Positions 1-5,729 of a DNA stretch of 5,732 bases are shown here, one piece after another. Each line of letters begins with the position of its first letter. Position 1 is the first letter of the stretch. The DNA comes from Pseudomonadota bacterium (GTDB lineage: Bacteria; Pseudomonadota; Alphaproteobacteria; Ferrovibrionales; Ferrovibrionaceae). The translations under genes were made by a program, and so were the position numbers. Below the pieces are notes generated by a model. It saw nothing but the letters and a program-made list of their open reading frames with translations. It was not told where the DNA came from and searched no databases. The stretch covers positions 1 through 5,732 of the forward strand of contig JAJYTL010000220.1 of assembly GCA_021793055.1 (NCBI GenBank), given 5' to 3'.

Positions 1-2
1 TC

Positions 3-371
3 GACGATCGCCCGGACCGCATTCTGGGTGGTTATACGCCGCCACAGAGCTGCAGCAGGCTGATGGTTTTCGCAGATCCGGACCCCGCCGGCCTGGAGGC
101 TGCCGGGCGGCTGCAACACCGCATGCAACTCACGCGCAAGGAAATGGCCGTGGAAATTCGCACGCCCCGTATCGAGGGCGACTGGAACGACGTCCTAGAT
201 CTCGCCGCGCAGCAATTTCCGCAACGCATCGATGACCGGCGCCGGGGCATGGGCCTGGAACCCGGCCCGAGCCTGCCCGTCATCGTGCCGGAGATTCTGC
301 GACCCGCTCACCCACGGGAACCTACCCACCAAGCATCTCCAGCCACGCACACCCCTGGCAGAAGACGGTGA
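3..371 (+). CDS. Toprim-domain protein (plasmid/ICE primase type), 3' end only
   Basis: The frame is open from base 3 to the TGA at 369-371, so the gene starts left of the window and only its last ~122 residues are seen. Near the beginning is a Toprim core: a hydrophobic strand LMVF followed by ADPDPAG, the DxD metal-binding motif (fragment residues 25 and 27), then an alanine-rich helix. About 30 residues later comes GDWNDVL; a DWND-type motif is typical of Toprim domains in plasmid and integrative-element primases and DUF3991/Toprim proteins. The tail is proline- and arginine-rich and looks unstructured. In such proteins the domain binds metal for nucleotidyl or phosphoryl transfer, for example primer synthesis during conjugation or replication. 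The N-terminal part that would decide the exact family is outside the window. The gene converges on the minus-strand operon remnants. Confidence 0.72.
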   Translation, partial: DDRPDRILGGYTPPQSCSRLMVFADPDPAGLEAAGRLQHRMQLTRKEMAVEIRTPRIEGDWNDVLDLAAQQFPQRIDDRRRGMGLEPGPSLPVIVPEILRPAHPREPTHQASPATHTPGRRR

Positions 372-452
372 TGGAAGGCGTTGGAGCATGCCAAGCCAGG
401 CGCTTCGCGGCCTTGATGTGTACCTGTTGTTAAAAAGACAACCTCTGGGAAA

Positions 453-567
453 TCAGCCTACCAGGCGGTGAACAGCAACGGCGGCATCATGAGGAAGTTC
501 TATGGGGATGAAAAGGAACACCGGAAAATAGGTAATCTTCGCCAGATTCATCGATCACGCGAATCAT
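453..567 (-). pseudogene. small hypothetical protein gene, one-base frameshift
   Basis: Read from ATG 567 on the minus strand, the frame begins MIRVIDESGEDYLF and then runs into a meaningless tail ending at TGA 489-487. If one base is removed from the T4 run (A525-A528 on the plus strand), the reading continues PVFLFIPIELPHDAAVAVH and on to a TGA at 455-453. The joined product of ~37 residues (about 42 from an in-frame GTG at 582) resembles, from memory, short proteobacterial hypothetical proteins with a V-I-D-x-x-G-E-D-Y-L-Y-P core followed by a FVPIELP-like stretch. Function is unknown. A GGAGG lies at 586-582, 14 nt before the ATG, which is too far for an ideal ribosome binding site. It lies just downstream of the broken OLD gene. 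Alternatives are a sequencing error in the homopolymer, or a chance ORF. Confidence 0.5.
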
Positions 568-582
568 GCCTAACTTTTGCAC

Positions 583-665
583 CTCCGGTTGTTACGTCTT
601 TCGTTATCGGAGGATAAGAGAGGCGTTTTATCCCGCCGGGGGCCGCGGCCATTCAGGGTGATTTG
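583..665. other. unassigned segment between the OLD break point and the small gene
   Basis: This piece follows the abrupt loss of OLD similarity. The OLD frame continues with QITLNGRGPRR and further residues to TAG 572-570 but no longer looks like that family. Another minus-strand frame reads NHPEWPRPPAG and stops at TAA 630-628, which could be the 3' tail of a different gene brought in by recombination or an insertion sequence. I could not identify its source. CCTCCG at 582-587 and CGGAGG at 608-613 form a weak 6-bp inverted repeat with a 20-nt loop. The segment is mixed in composition: a very GC-rich core around 631-652, then more A+T around 590-630. Confidence 0.3.
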
Positions 666-764
666 GACCTTGTTCTCCCCGACCATCACGATGCTGTCAC
701 CGGTTTGAACATCAATCTCCGAAAAGTTGGCGAAATTGCTTATTCTTATACGTGAGATACGCAC
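666..764 (-). pseudogene. 5' remnant of an OLD-family ATP-dependent endonuclease gene
   Basis: Starting at GTG 764, the minus strand encodes an N-terminus typical of OLD-type AAA ATPases: RISRIRISNF, then GDSIVMVGENKV. In intact members this opening beta-strand block leads straight into the Walker A motif GENxxGKS/T. Here the similarity stops at codon 33 (bases 668-666), exactly where GKS should follow, and the frame ends unrelated to the family at TAG 572-570. The ATPase, dimerisation and C-terminal Toprim nuclease domains are all missing, so the fragment cannot work. It starts 36 bp after the stop of the PHP-SMC gene on the same strand, and the G-rich GGGGGGAGGGGG tract sits immediately before the GTG. 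It was therefore probably the fourth gene of the operon before a deletion or insertion. RecF/SMC-like N-termini look similar, so the exact subfamily is uncertain. Confidence 0.68.
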
Positions 765-800
765 CCCCCTCCCCCAAAAAAATCTGTTTTCGTGCGACCT

Positions 801-3779
801 TTAGCGCTCCAATCTCACCCGCAATCTCCGCGCACGTTCCTGGAAGGCGCCTTCGCCGCCCTCGAGGATGTCGCAAACCGCTTTCCTGATCTCTGCGTTC
901 TCGAGGCCGCCCGACCGGTATGTGATTGGCGGCAGCGCGCCCTGCGGATGCGGTCCAGCTTCAGCGATGATGATCTGATCTGCGTCGGTGTTGATTACGA
1001 GGTTCGCATTGTGCGTGACCATAATCACCTGGCGGTGCGACTTGGCCTCGATGAACAGGTTGACCAACTCGTCAAAGACCGACTTCGGGTCGAGATTCTC
1101 CTCAGGCTGGTCGATCAGCAGCGGCCGGTTGTCACCGTCGTCCAGCGCCAGATAGAGGAGCAAGAGAACGATGCCGCGCGTGCCGGGCGACAGCTTGTGG
1201 ATGTCGACGCCGTCATAGTCGATGCCATAGCGGATCGTGATGTGATCGGTGCTGAAAAGCCATTGGGCGAAGCGCTTCGACCAGACGCGGAACTCCGCCT
1301 GATCCGTGTGCGCGACCGGGGAGTGGTCCAGCAAGTCCTTCTGATAAAGCCGCCGAAACTCTGCCATTGCGGCGATGACAGCGGCCGAATCCCCGGTCTC
1401 CCATGCCCCCTTGAGTATCTCATTCGCCTTCTGCAACAGCGTGCCTTTGCCCCGGAACGCGCCGGCCTTCCTGAGGTCGATCAGTCCGTCCTCGGCCGCA
1501 GACGCCCATTGCTCGACATTGGCGATGCGGGCAACCGAGAAGGAGAGTTTCTTCAACGTGCCAGATGCGGCGGCGAGCCGCGCCATCAGCGGCGCGTAGA
1601 GTTCCTCCAGCACCGATTGCTCCGCGACGAGCGCAACAAAGGCCCCGCCGTAGGCCTCCTCGCGCTGCGTCTGCAGCTCGCGTGCGCGATCCTTGGCGCC
1701 CTTGGCGTCGTTCAGCTTCTCGGTCAGCGTTTGCAGCGCCGCAGTCTCCGTCGCGATGCTGCCCGAAAGCGCGTTGTATCGGCGTTGCGTCTCCTTGTCG
1801 GCGCTGACCAGCTTCTCCAGACGGGCCATTTCTGCCTCAAGCACGGCCTGCGACAGCGTGCCGAGGTCCGTGTCGTCCCTGAAGTACGGCGTGTTTAGAT
1901 CACCCGCAGCCGGCGTCGTCCCCTTGAGTTTGGCGATCTCCCCGTCGACCCATTTCACATAGCCAGTGAGATCATTGTCGACTGGTCCCTTGTAGTCCAA
2001 CAGGAAAGCGGCCCATTGCTCCGCTGACATCCCGCTGTGCGTGTGCCGCGCCTGGGCCTGTCTCAGCGCCTCAGGGGCCTGGTTGCGCCGGAGGTCCTTC
2101 ACCTCGTCCTGCAACGCTAGAAAGGTTTGTCGTTGGCCGGCAAACTGCCGCAGCATTGTCCTCACTTGGTTGGCGGCGCCGGCCAGCTCGGTATGTCGCT
2201 GAGCCCTCTTTTCGTTGCCGGCCGAGACGAGTTTCGCACGGTCGGCTGTATAGGCGTCGACCAGCTTCTTCTTCTGTGCGACCTGCGCCTCATAGGTCGC
2301 GATGAGTTTTTCCTTTTCGAGCTCCGTGCCAATACGCTCTGAGATCTGCGAGACGGCTTCGGCCTCGCGACCACACGCCAGGCGATGGCGCGATGCGCGA
2401 TGCTCCAGCAATTCGGCAAAGTCCAATGTGCCCTCCCGTGCGAGATCGGGGTGCGCCTCGAAGATCACACGTTCGATCTCGCGCAGCAGGCCGTCGGTCA
2501 GGCCACTCGACGAGCAGAGTTCCTCGACGAACTGCTGCGACAGATAACGGACGCGCTCATAGCTGAACGGCTCGTCCGCGTCCGAGCCGTTGAGGGCGCG
2601 CACGCTGGGCTCTCCCGACGCCCAGCTCACCTTGACCTTCCCTTGGCCTACAAGGGGACGAGCCCGAACGAGAAAGGATGGGTTGGCCCACTCGTCAGCT
2701 TTCCACGCCTCGTCCGAGATGGAATCACATCCTGCCGCTATCATATCGGCGAGCGCAGTCTTCCCCGAACCGCGCGCACCGATGATGGCGACCAGTCCCG
2801 GATTGAGTGGAATAACCGGTGTCCTCATCCAAGGGGCGCCAAGGATCTCGACTTCTGAGATCACCTGCGAGGGCGTCGCCGAGGCCGGGGGCTCGGCACC
2901 GACATGCGCGCGGCCGCCCGGGTCGATGCACGCCTGCCGCAAGGAATCAAATTCCAGCCCGCCTTTGATCCAGGAGAAGCGGTCCCCAAATGGCGACGCC
3001 ACGTCATTGAGATTGTGCGCGTCGCTCCCGTGCAGGCAGGGCTTCAGCCCTCCGTATCGGGCCCGGATTTCGCCAGGGCTGAGGTCCCTTTGACCCAGCC
3101 AGAACTCCCGTTGTGCCGGGCTGCCGGCGAAGATTACATGGGCGAAGCCTTCGATTTCGCGCCGGATGGTCTGATCCGCGGCCTCCCGCACGCCCGACGT
3201 GCCGTCGGTCGCACCGCCTGCCACCGCGATCAGGATGTTCTTCTTCGCCCACCCGCTTCCGTTGAGAACATCGCGGAATTGCTGGAAATTGACCTTGACT
3301 TGGTTGGCCCCATGGCTCAGCGCGGCACGGTCATCGGTGATGCTCGGATCGGCCTTCTTGCCCAGTCGGATGAGATCCGCCCGGGTGCAGTCGAAGCGAT
3401 CCTGCATGACGTTGAACTGTAGACGCGACAGCAGGCGCCGCAACTCTTCGACATGCTCAGGTTCCTCCGGACTGACGAGCAGGTGGAGATTGACGAAGCC
3501 GCCCTTGGTGGTCGCGACGTCGAGCCTCAGCTCCACATTCGGAAAGATCAGCTTGGCAGTGGGCAGCCGCCCGGCCGCCTTCTGCCTCAGCACTTCTTCG
3601 TAGGTGTCGGTCACGTAGTAATCAGTGACCGCGATGGCCTCGATGACCGGTGTGGCCTGCTCAATGGCGGTCAGGTAATCATGCCACGCAGTGGGGCCGC
3701 TAAACTGGTTGTTCATCACCGTGCCCGGCGCATGAATATGCGGCTCCCACCTCCGCCATTCCGACCCCCGGTTCAGCAT
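801..3779 (-). CDS. TrlF-family PHP phosphoesterase-SMC/ABC ATPase fusion
   Basis: This 992-residue protein has two catalytic modules. An N-terminal PHP-type metallophosphoesterase (about 1-290) shows HIH (H14, H16), D53, E83, H99, and a closing GSDAH with D253 and H255; these are the usual metal ligands. An SMC/RecN-like ATPase follows: Walker A GARGSGKT (334-341), a candidate Q-loop in RYLSQQF (411-417), a long charged coiled-coil-rich insertion (~465-735), signature LSPGTRG (863-869), Walker B LLIDQPEENLD (887-897) and the switch histidine VTHN (H923). All motifs look intact. The architecture matches proteins named TrlF-family AAA-like ATPases, which are thought to act on nucleic acids; the substrate is unknown. 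I start at ATG 3779, not at the in-frame ATG at 3833, because the latter lies inside the upstream gene and 3779 has AGAAGGGGGAAAG just before it. Upstream is the AbiEii gene, ending 11 bp away; downstream is the OLD remnant. Context implies a defence role. Confidence 0.92.
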   Translation of the reverse strand: MLNRGSEWRRWEPHIHAPGTVMNNQFSGPTAWHDYLTAIEQATPVIEAIAVTDYYVTDTYEEVLRQKAAGRLPTAKLIFPNVELRLDVATTKGGFVNLHLLVSPEEPEHVEELRRLLSRLQFNVMQDRFDCTRADLIRLGKKADPSITDDRAALSHGANQVKVNFQQFRDVLNGSGWAKKNILIAVAGGATDGTSGVREAADQTIRREIEGFAHVIFAGSPAQREFWLGQRDLSPGEIRARYGGLKPCLHGSDAHNLNDVASPFGDRFSWIKGGLEFDSLRQACIDPGGRAHVGAEPPASATPSQVISEVEILGAPWMRTPVIPLNPGLVAIIGARGSGKTALADMIAAGCDSISDEAWKADEWANPSFLVRARPLVGQGKVKVSWASGEPSVRALNGSDADEPFSYERVRYLSQQFVEELCSSSGLTDGLLREIERVIFEAHPDLAREGTLDFAELLEHRASRHRLACGREAEAVSQISERIGTELEKEKLIATYEAQVAQKKKLVDAYTADRAKLVSAGNEKRAQRHTELAGAANQVRTMLRQFAGQRQTFLALQDEVKDLRRNQAPEALRQAQARHTHSGMSAEQWAAFLLDYKGPVDNDLTGYVKWVDGEIAKLKGTTPAAGDLNTPYFRDDTDLGTLSQAVLEAEMARLEKLVSADKETQRRYNALSGSIATETAALQTLTEKLNDAKGAKDRARELQTQREEAYGGAFVALVAEQSVLEELYAPLMARLAAASGTLKKLSFSVARIANVEQWASAAEDGLIDLRKAGAFRGKGTLLQKANEILKGAWETGDSAAVIAAMAEFRRLYQKDLLDHSPVAHTDQAEFRVWSKRFAQWLFSTDHITIRYGIDYDGVDIHKLSPGTRGIVLLLLYLALDDGDNRPLLIDQPEENLDPKSVFDELVNLFIEAKSHRQVIMVTHNANLVINTDADQIIIAEAGPHPQGALPPITYRSGGLENAEIRKAVCDILEGGEGAFQERARRLRVRLER

Positions 3780-3790
3780 CTTTCCCCCTT
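3780..3790 (-). promoter_or_regulatory. ribosome binding site of the PHP-SMC gene
   Basis: The 11-bp gap between the AbiEii stop (TAG 3793-3791) and ATG 3779 reads AAGGGGGAAAG on the minus strand. AAGG lies 7 nt from the ATG. This purine block fills the whole gap and settles the start at 3779. It also suggests translation is re-initiated from the same mRNA as the upstream gene. Confidence 0.65.
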
Positions 3791-4807
3791 CTATGCGCTC
3801 GCGCGGTTGGCCCGCGCGGCGATATCGGCGCATCGCGCCATGAGCGTCTCGAAGGGCTCGGCATCTTCCAACAACAGCCCGTCCTCGACCATACGGGCAT
3901 AGTCTTCTTTCAAGGCTTTCAGGAAGGCGCCAGCGGGCACAAGGCGCAAGCCACCGCTGACCGCAGCCGCGTAATCGATAGGACTGCGATCGGCGGCCTT
4001 TTCAGCGAAGAACATTCCCTTGTGCCGTGCAACGGCCTGGGCGAGGTCGCGATCTGCAAAGGCCGCGACGGCGAGACCGGCTTCGTCGAGCTTGGCGACA
4101 TCGTGCCAGTGGCGGGCGAAGCGATCGCCGCGCAGCCGTTCCTGCAGACAGAAGACATGAATGGCGGTCGCCTTCTCCCAAAACGTCCGCTCGGCGTGCA
4201 TCACGCGGGGCCGAGCCGTCGGAAACTCCACCCCCTTGATCAGACCGGACGCGTCGCAGGCGACATCGCGCAAACTCGCCGGCTCGCCCGTCGAGCGGGC
4301 GCCGAACTCGAGCGTCACGCTCGGCGCGACGTAGCCCGAACCGGTCGCCGCCGCTTCATAGTCAACGAACAGCTTCTCACCCTCGGCACGGATCGTCGCC
4401 GCCAGACCTTCGGCAGCCAACGCGCTTGCGATGACGGGCTGCGCGGTCCCGGCGACCCATTCCGGCAGACGCCGGCGGACCTCGCCCGACCACCGTTTCT
4501 CCTCGCTGCGCGTCTTCGGCAACGCTTCGCCATCGGTATCCACAAGGTCCGGCGCGATCTGGCGGATGTCGTAGGTGAGGTCGACGTCTTCAGAGAATCT
4601 TCGGATGACCCTATAGGCTTTCGACAACGACGTGCCACCCTTGAACACCAAGTGCTCGCCGAGGGGTGATCCGTAGAGGGCGGCAAGCGCCCAGACCACC
4701 CACACATCCTTCTCCAGAAGGTGCGCGGGTCGCCCCGATAGATCGGCCGCGACACCGAGGGCGTCGCGACGATCCTTGGCCGAAAAGCGGAGGAAGACAT
4801 CAGCCAT
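3791..4807 (-). CDS. AbiEii/AbiGii-family nucleotidyltransferase (toxin-type)
   Basis: The product has 338 residues. It shows the polymerase-beta-like nucleotidyltransferase signature of the AbiEii (DUF1814) family: LVFKGGTSLSKAY (53-65) followed by FSEDVDL (71-77), with D74 and D76 as the metal-binding DxD. Further conserved-looking blocks are LEKD (31-34), ERTFWEKATAIH (206-217) and RHWHDVAKL (232-240), the last matching the family's C-terminal R-D-x-x-D-like helix. Relatives are cytosolic transferases that add nucleotides to RNA, tRNA in studied MenT cases, and act as toxins in type IV-like systems. The start is taken at ATG 4807 because family-like sequence begins there and the ATG shares ATGGCTGA with the upstream stop. 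A longer frame from 4873 would overlap the partner gene by 74 bp. The catalytic motif is intact, so the protein is likely active. Confidence 0.94.
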   Translation of the reverse strand: MADVFLRFSAKDRRDALGVAADLSGRPAHLLEKDVWVVWALAALYGSPLGEHLVFKGGTSLSKAYRVIRRFSEDVDLTYDIRQIAPDLVDTDGEALPKTRSEEKRWSGEVRRRLPEWVAGTAQPVIASALAAEGLAATIRAEGEKLFVDYEAAATGSGYVAPSVTLEFGARSTGEPASLRDVACDASGLIKGVEFPTARPRVMHAERTFWEKATAIHVFCLQERLRGDRFARHWHDVAKLDEAGLAVAAFADRDLAQAVARHKGMFFAEKAADRSPIDYAAAVSGGLRLVPAGAFLKALKEDYARMVEDGLLLEDAEPFETLMARCADIAARANRASA

Positions 4808-5393
4808 AGGCGGTCTTGCCCACGCTTCGGGCGAGCCAAGTCGGAAGCTGCGGCGCGACGGCCACCAACTCACCGAATGCGCCCGCCGGCATTTTTCGTT
4901 TCAGCGTCTTGAGCGCCTCCTCGGCCTTCTCCGGGCCGAGCCAGGCCAGTGCCCGGACCGCTTCGCCCGCTGGCCGATTGGCCAAAGTCAATTGCCAGCG
5001 CGGCGCATGCCGCAGCTCAATGACTTGCTTACCGAAGTTCATTGTCCGGCTGCGCCCCGAAGTCAGATAGACCGACCGGATAGGCACCTGCGTCGTCAAA
5101 CCGAGGGCGTTTGCAGCGGCCACACCGTTCGAGACGATGACCTCGCCCCGCTGAGTAGCGAGTGCCTCGACCGCTTGCTCGACGGATGGAGCCCGAGTGC
5201 CGAACCGGCTCGTGATGGGACGGAGATAGACGCCGCGGCCCGCGCGGATCAGTTGGCCGCGCTCAGTCAGACGCGAGAGAGCCTGGTCCACCGCGGCTCG
5301 ATTACCGAGGTGGAGCAATCTCTTAGCCGCCACGGGGGTCCCTTCGGGTAGCCCTTCCGAATGCGCCAGAATCTGTTCAGTCAAACGTTGCAT
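4800..5393 (-). CDS. DUF6088-family protein, AbiEi-like antitoxin/transcriptional regulator
   Basis: This 197-residue protein is the first gene of the operon. Its N-terminal ~60 residues look like a winged helix-turn-helix: LLHLGNRAAVDQALSRL (26-42) as the helical part, then RGQLIRAGRGVYLRP (45-59) as the wing. The rest (about 70-190) carries the DUF6088/AbiEi-like pattern, with SNGVAAANALGLTTQVP (88-104), a VYLTSG strand (108-113) and VIELRHAPRWQL (124-135). Such proteins are usually encoded directly before an AbiEii-type transferase; they counter it and may repress their own promoter. Two in-frame ATGs exist, at 5399 and 5393. I prefer 5393 because AGGAG (5405-5401) is 7 nt away; from 5399 it is only 1 nt away. 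The stop overlaps the next gene's start by 8 bp, suggesting translational coupling. Confidence 0.91.
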   Translation of the reverse strand: MQRLTEQILAHSEGLPEGTPVAAKRLLHLGNRAAVDQALSRLTERGQLIRAGRGVYLRPITSRFGTRAPSVEQAVEALATQRGEVIVSNGVAAANALGLTTQVPIRSVYLTSGRSRTMNFGKQVIELRHAPRWQLTLANRPAGEAVRALAWLGPEKAEEALKTLKRKMPAGAFGELVAVAPQLPTWLARSVGKTAYG

Positions 5394-5400
5394 GGCCATT

Positions 5401-5406
5401 CTCCTC
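5401..5406 (-). promoter_or_regulatory. ribosome binding site of the DUF6088 gene
   Basis: The minus strand reads GAGGAG here. AGGAG ends 7 nt before ATG 5393 and 1 nt before ATG 5399, which favours the inner start. Confidence 0.5.
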
Positions 5407-5430
5407 TCAGAAGTGTACGCAGATTTCTGA
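5407..5430. promoter_or_regulatory. candidate operator, inverted repeat TCAGAA-N12-TTCTGA
   Basis: TCAGAA at 5407-5412 and TTCTGA at 5425-5430 form a perfect 6-bp inverted repeat whose centres are 18 bp apart. It covers the possible -10 element and abuts the ribosome binding site of the DUF6088 gene. AbiEi antitoxins are known to repress their operons by binding inverted repeats in the promoter, so this is a plausible autoregulation site. A 6-bp match can also arise by chance. Confidence 0.33.
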
Positions 5431-5440
5431 CAGCCTTCAA
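5412..5440 (-). promoter_or_regulatory. possible sigma70-type promoter for the defence operon
   Basis: On the minus strand TTGAAG (5440-5435) and TACACT (5417-5412) are separated by 17 bp, a good fit to -35 and -10 boxes. The predicted transcript would start near 5405, leaving a leader of only 6-12 nt with the ribosome binding site at its very end. That is unusual and lowers confidence. A further promoter may lie between 5440 and 5500. Confidence 0.3.
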
Positions 5441-5503
5441 GAAGCCGTCCCGAAGCTCCGGTAGTGTGGCATTCTGCTTACCGCTAAAATGGCCGGACTA
5501 AGC

Positions 5504-5644
5504 GTCGGACCACCTGGGCTTCGCCGTCCGACAGAGAAGTGTGATCGTCTCACTCCTGTCCGACTTGAGGGGGAGGATGTCGGACGGCATGTCTGACAGC
5601 CGTCGGACAGAGCGTCAGACCTGCCGTCAGACAGTCTGTCTGAC
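5504..5644. repeat. array of palindromic heptamers GTCNGAC (iteron/centromere/operator-like)
   Basis: Exact GTCNGAC copies start at 5504, 5526, 5558, 5579, 5591, 5602, 5614, 5626 and 5638, and a near copy GTCTCAC at 5547. The last six exact copies form a dense core with starts 12, 11, 12, 12 and 12 bp apart, so there are 4-5 bp between heptamers. The outer copies are 22, 21, 11 and 21 bp apart, close to one or two DNA turns. The middle base varies freely (G, C, T, A) while both arms are kept, which is the mark of a symmetric protein-binding site rather than of coding or RNA sequence. Heptad arrays bound by ribbon-helix-helix proteins, ParR-type centromeres (11-bp repeats) and replication iterons are known parallels. 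The binding protein is not identified in this window. Confidence 0.85.
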
Positions 5645-5653
5645 GCATTTTTT
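5625..5653 (+). terminator. hairpin plus T tract inside the array (terminator-like)
   Basis: CGTCAGACA (5625-5633) and its exact complement TGTCTGACG (5637-5645) form a 9-bp stem around the loop GTC. They are followed by CA and six Ts (5648-5653), with a second T6 at 5658-5663. Read on the plus strand this has the form of an intrinsic terminator. No plus-strand gene precedes it here, so it may stop antisense transcription towards the gene on the right. It may also be just two opposed copies of the palindromic heptamer. Confidence 0.38.
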
Positions 5654-5663
5654 GCTCTTTTTT
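5648..5663. other. phased T6 tracts next to the heptamer array
   Basis: Two runs of six Ts begin 10 bp apart (5648 and 5658), followed by a T5 at 5694-5698. Tracts repeated each helical turn bend DNA, and an A+T-rich stretch beside a repeat array is common at plasmid origins and centromeres. The sequence shows the tracts; bending and function are inferred. Confidence 0.4.
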
Positions 5664-5678
5664 CTCACCACACCTGAC

Positions 5679-5698
5679 GCACCAGAGGTGCAGTTTTT
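5679..5698 (+). terminator. short hairpin GCACC-AGA-GGTGC followed by T5
   Basis: A 5-bp GC-rich stem (5679-5683 with 5687-5691) has a 3-nt loop and is followed by AG and five Ts. It could be a weak plus-strand terminator or a small operator. The stem is short, so chance is a serious alternative. Confidence 0.22.
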
Positions 5699-5722
5699 AG
5701 AACAAATCCAAGTGAGCTAGGT

Positions 5723-5729
5723 GTCAGAC
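5723..5729. repeat. isolated GTCNGAC copy at the right edge
   Basis: GTCAGAC occurs again 85 bp after the last copy of the dense array and 3 bp before the window ends. A half-matching ACCTGAC lies between them at 5672-5678. This suggests that the family of binding sites continues to the right, perhaps into the promoter of the next gene. Confidence 0.6.

Noticed and set aside
426..442. GTTGT/ACAAC hairpin as terminator of the Toprim gene or the minus-strand operon.
   Set aside because: The stem is only 5 bp and A/T-rich, and no T run follows on either strand.
372..452. Additional gene between the Toprim stop and the small pseudogene.
   Set aside because: The only open frames here overlap the Toprim gene in other frames and show no motifs or ribosome binding sites; I see nothing else in this stretch.
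792..1898. A 368-codon open frame on the plus strand.
   Set aside because: It lies wholly opposite the C-terminal ATPase half of the PHP-SMC gene, has no recognisable motifs, and is an arginine- and leucine-rich antisense reading typical of GC-rich coding DNA.
3780..3833. N-terminal extension of the PHP-SMC protein from ATG 3833.
   Set aside because: It overlaps the transferase gene and would place the strong purine-rich ribosome binding site inside the coding region.
4022..4669. A 215-codon plus-strand open frame.
   Set aside because: It is antisense to the AbiEii transferase, whose motifs are unmistakable; no domain or ribosome binding site supports it.
4808..4873. N-terminal extension of the AbiEii protein from ATG 4873.
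   Set aside because: The added 22 residues lie inside the DUF6088 gene and do not look like the family; the start at 4807 gives the usual overlapping arrangement.
4776..5351. A 191-codon plus-strand open frame.
   Set aside because: It is an antisense shadow of the DUF6088 gene and carries no family-like sequence.
5504..5644. CRISPR array.
   Set aside because: Units are only 11-12 bp with a 7-bp core and 4-5 bp gaps, far too short for CRISPR repeats and spacers, and no cas gene is present.
5504..5660. Type III toxin-antitoxin RNA repeats (ToxI-like) ending in a terminator.
   Set aside because: ToxI repeats are about 36 nt and near identical, whereas here only a DNA palindrome is kept. It stays a remote possibility because the gene to the right is unseen.
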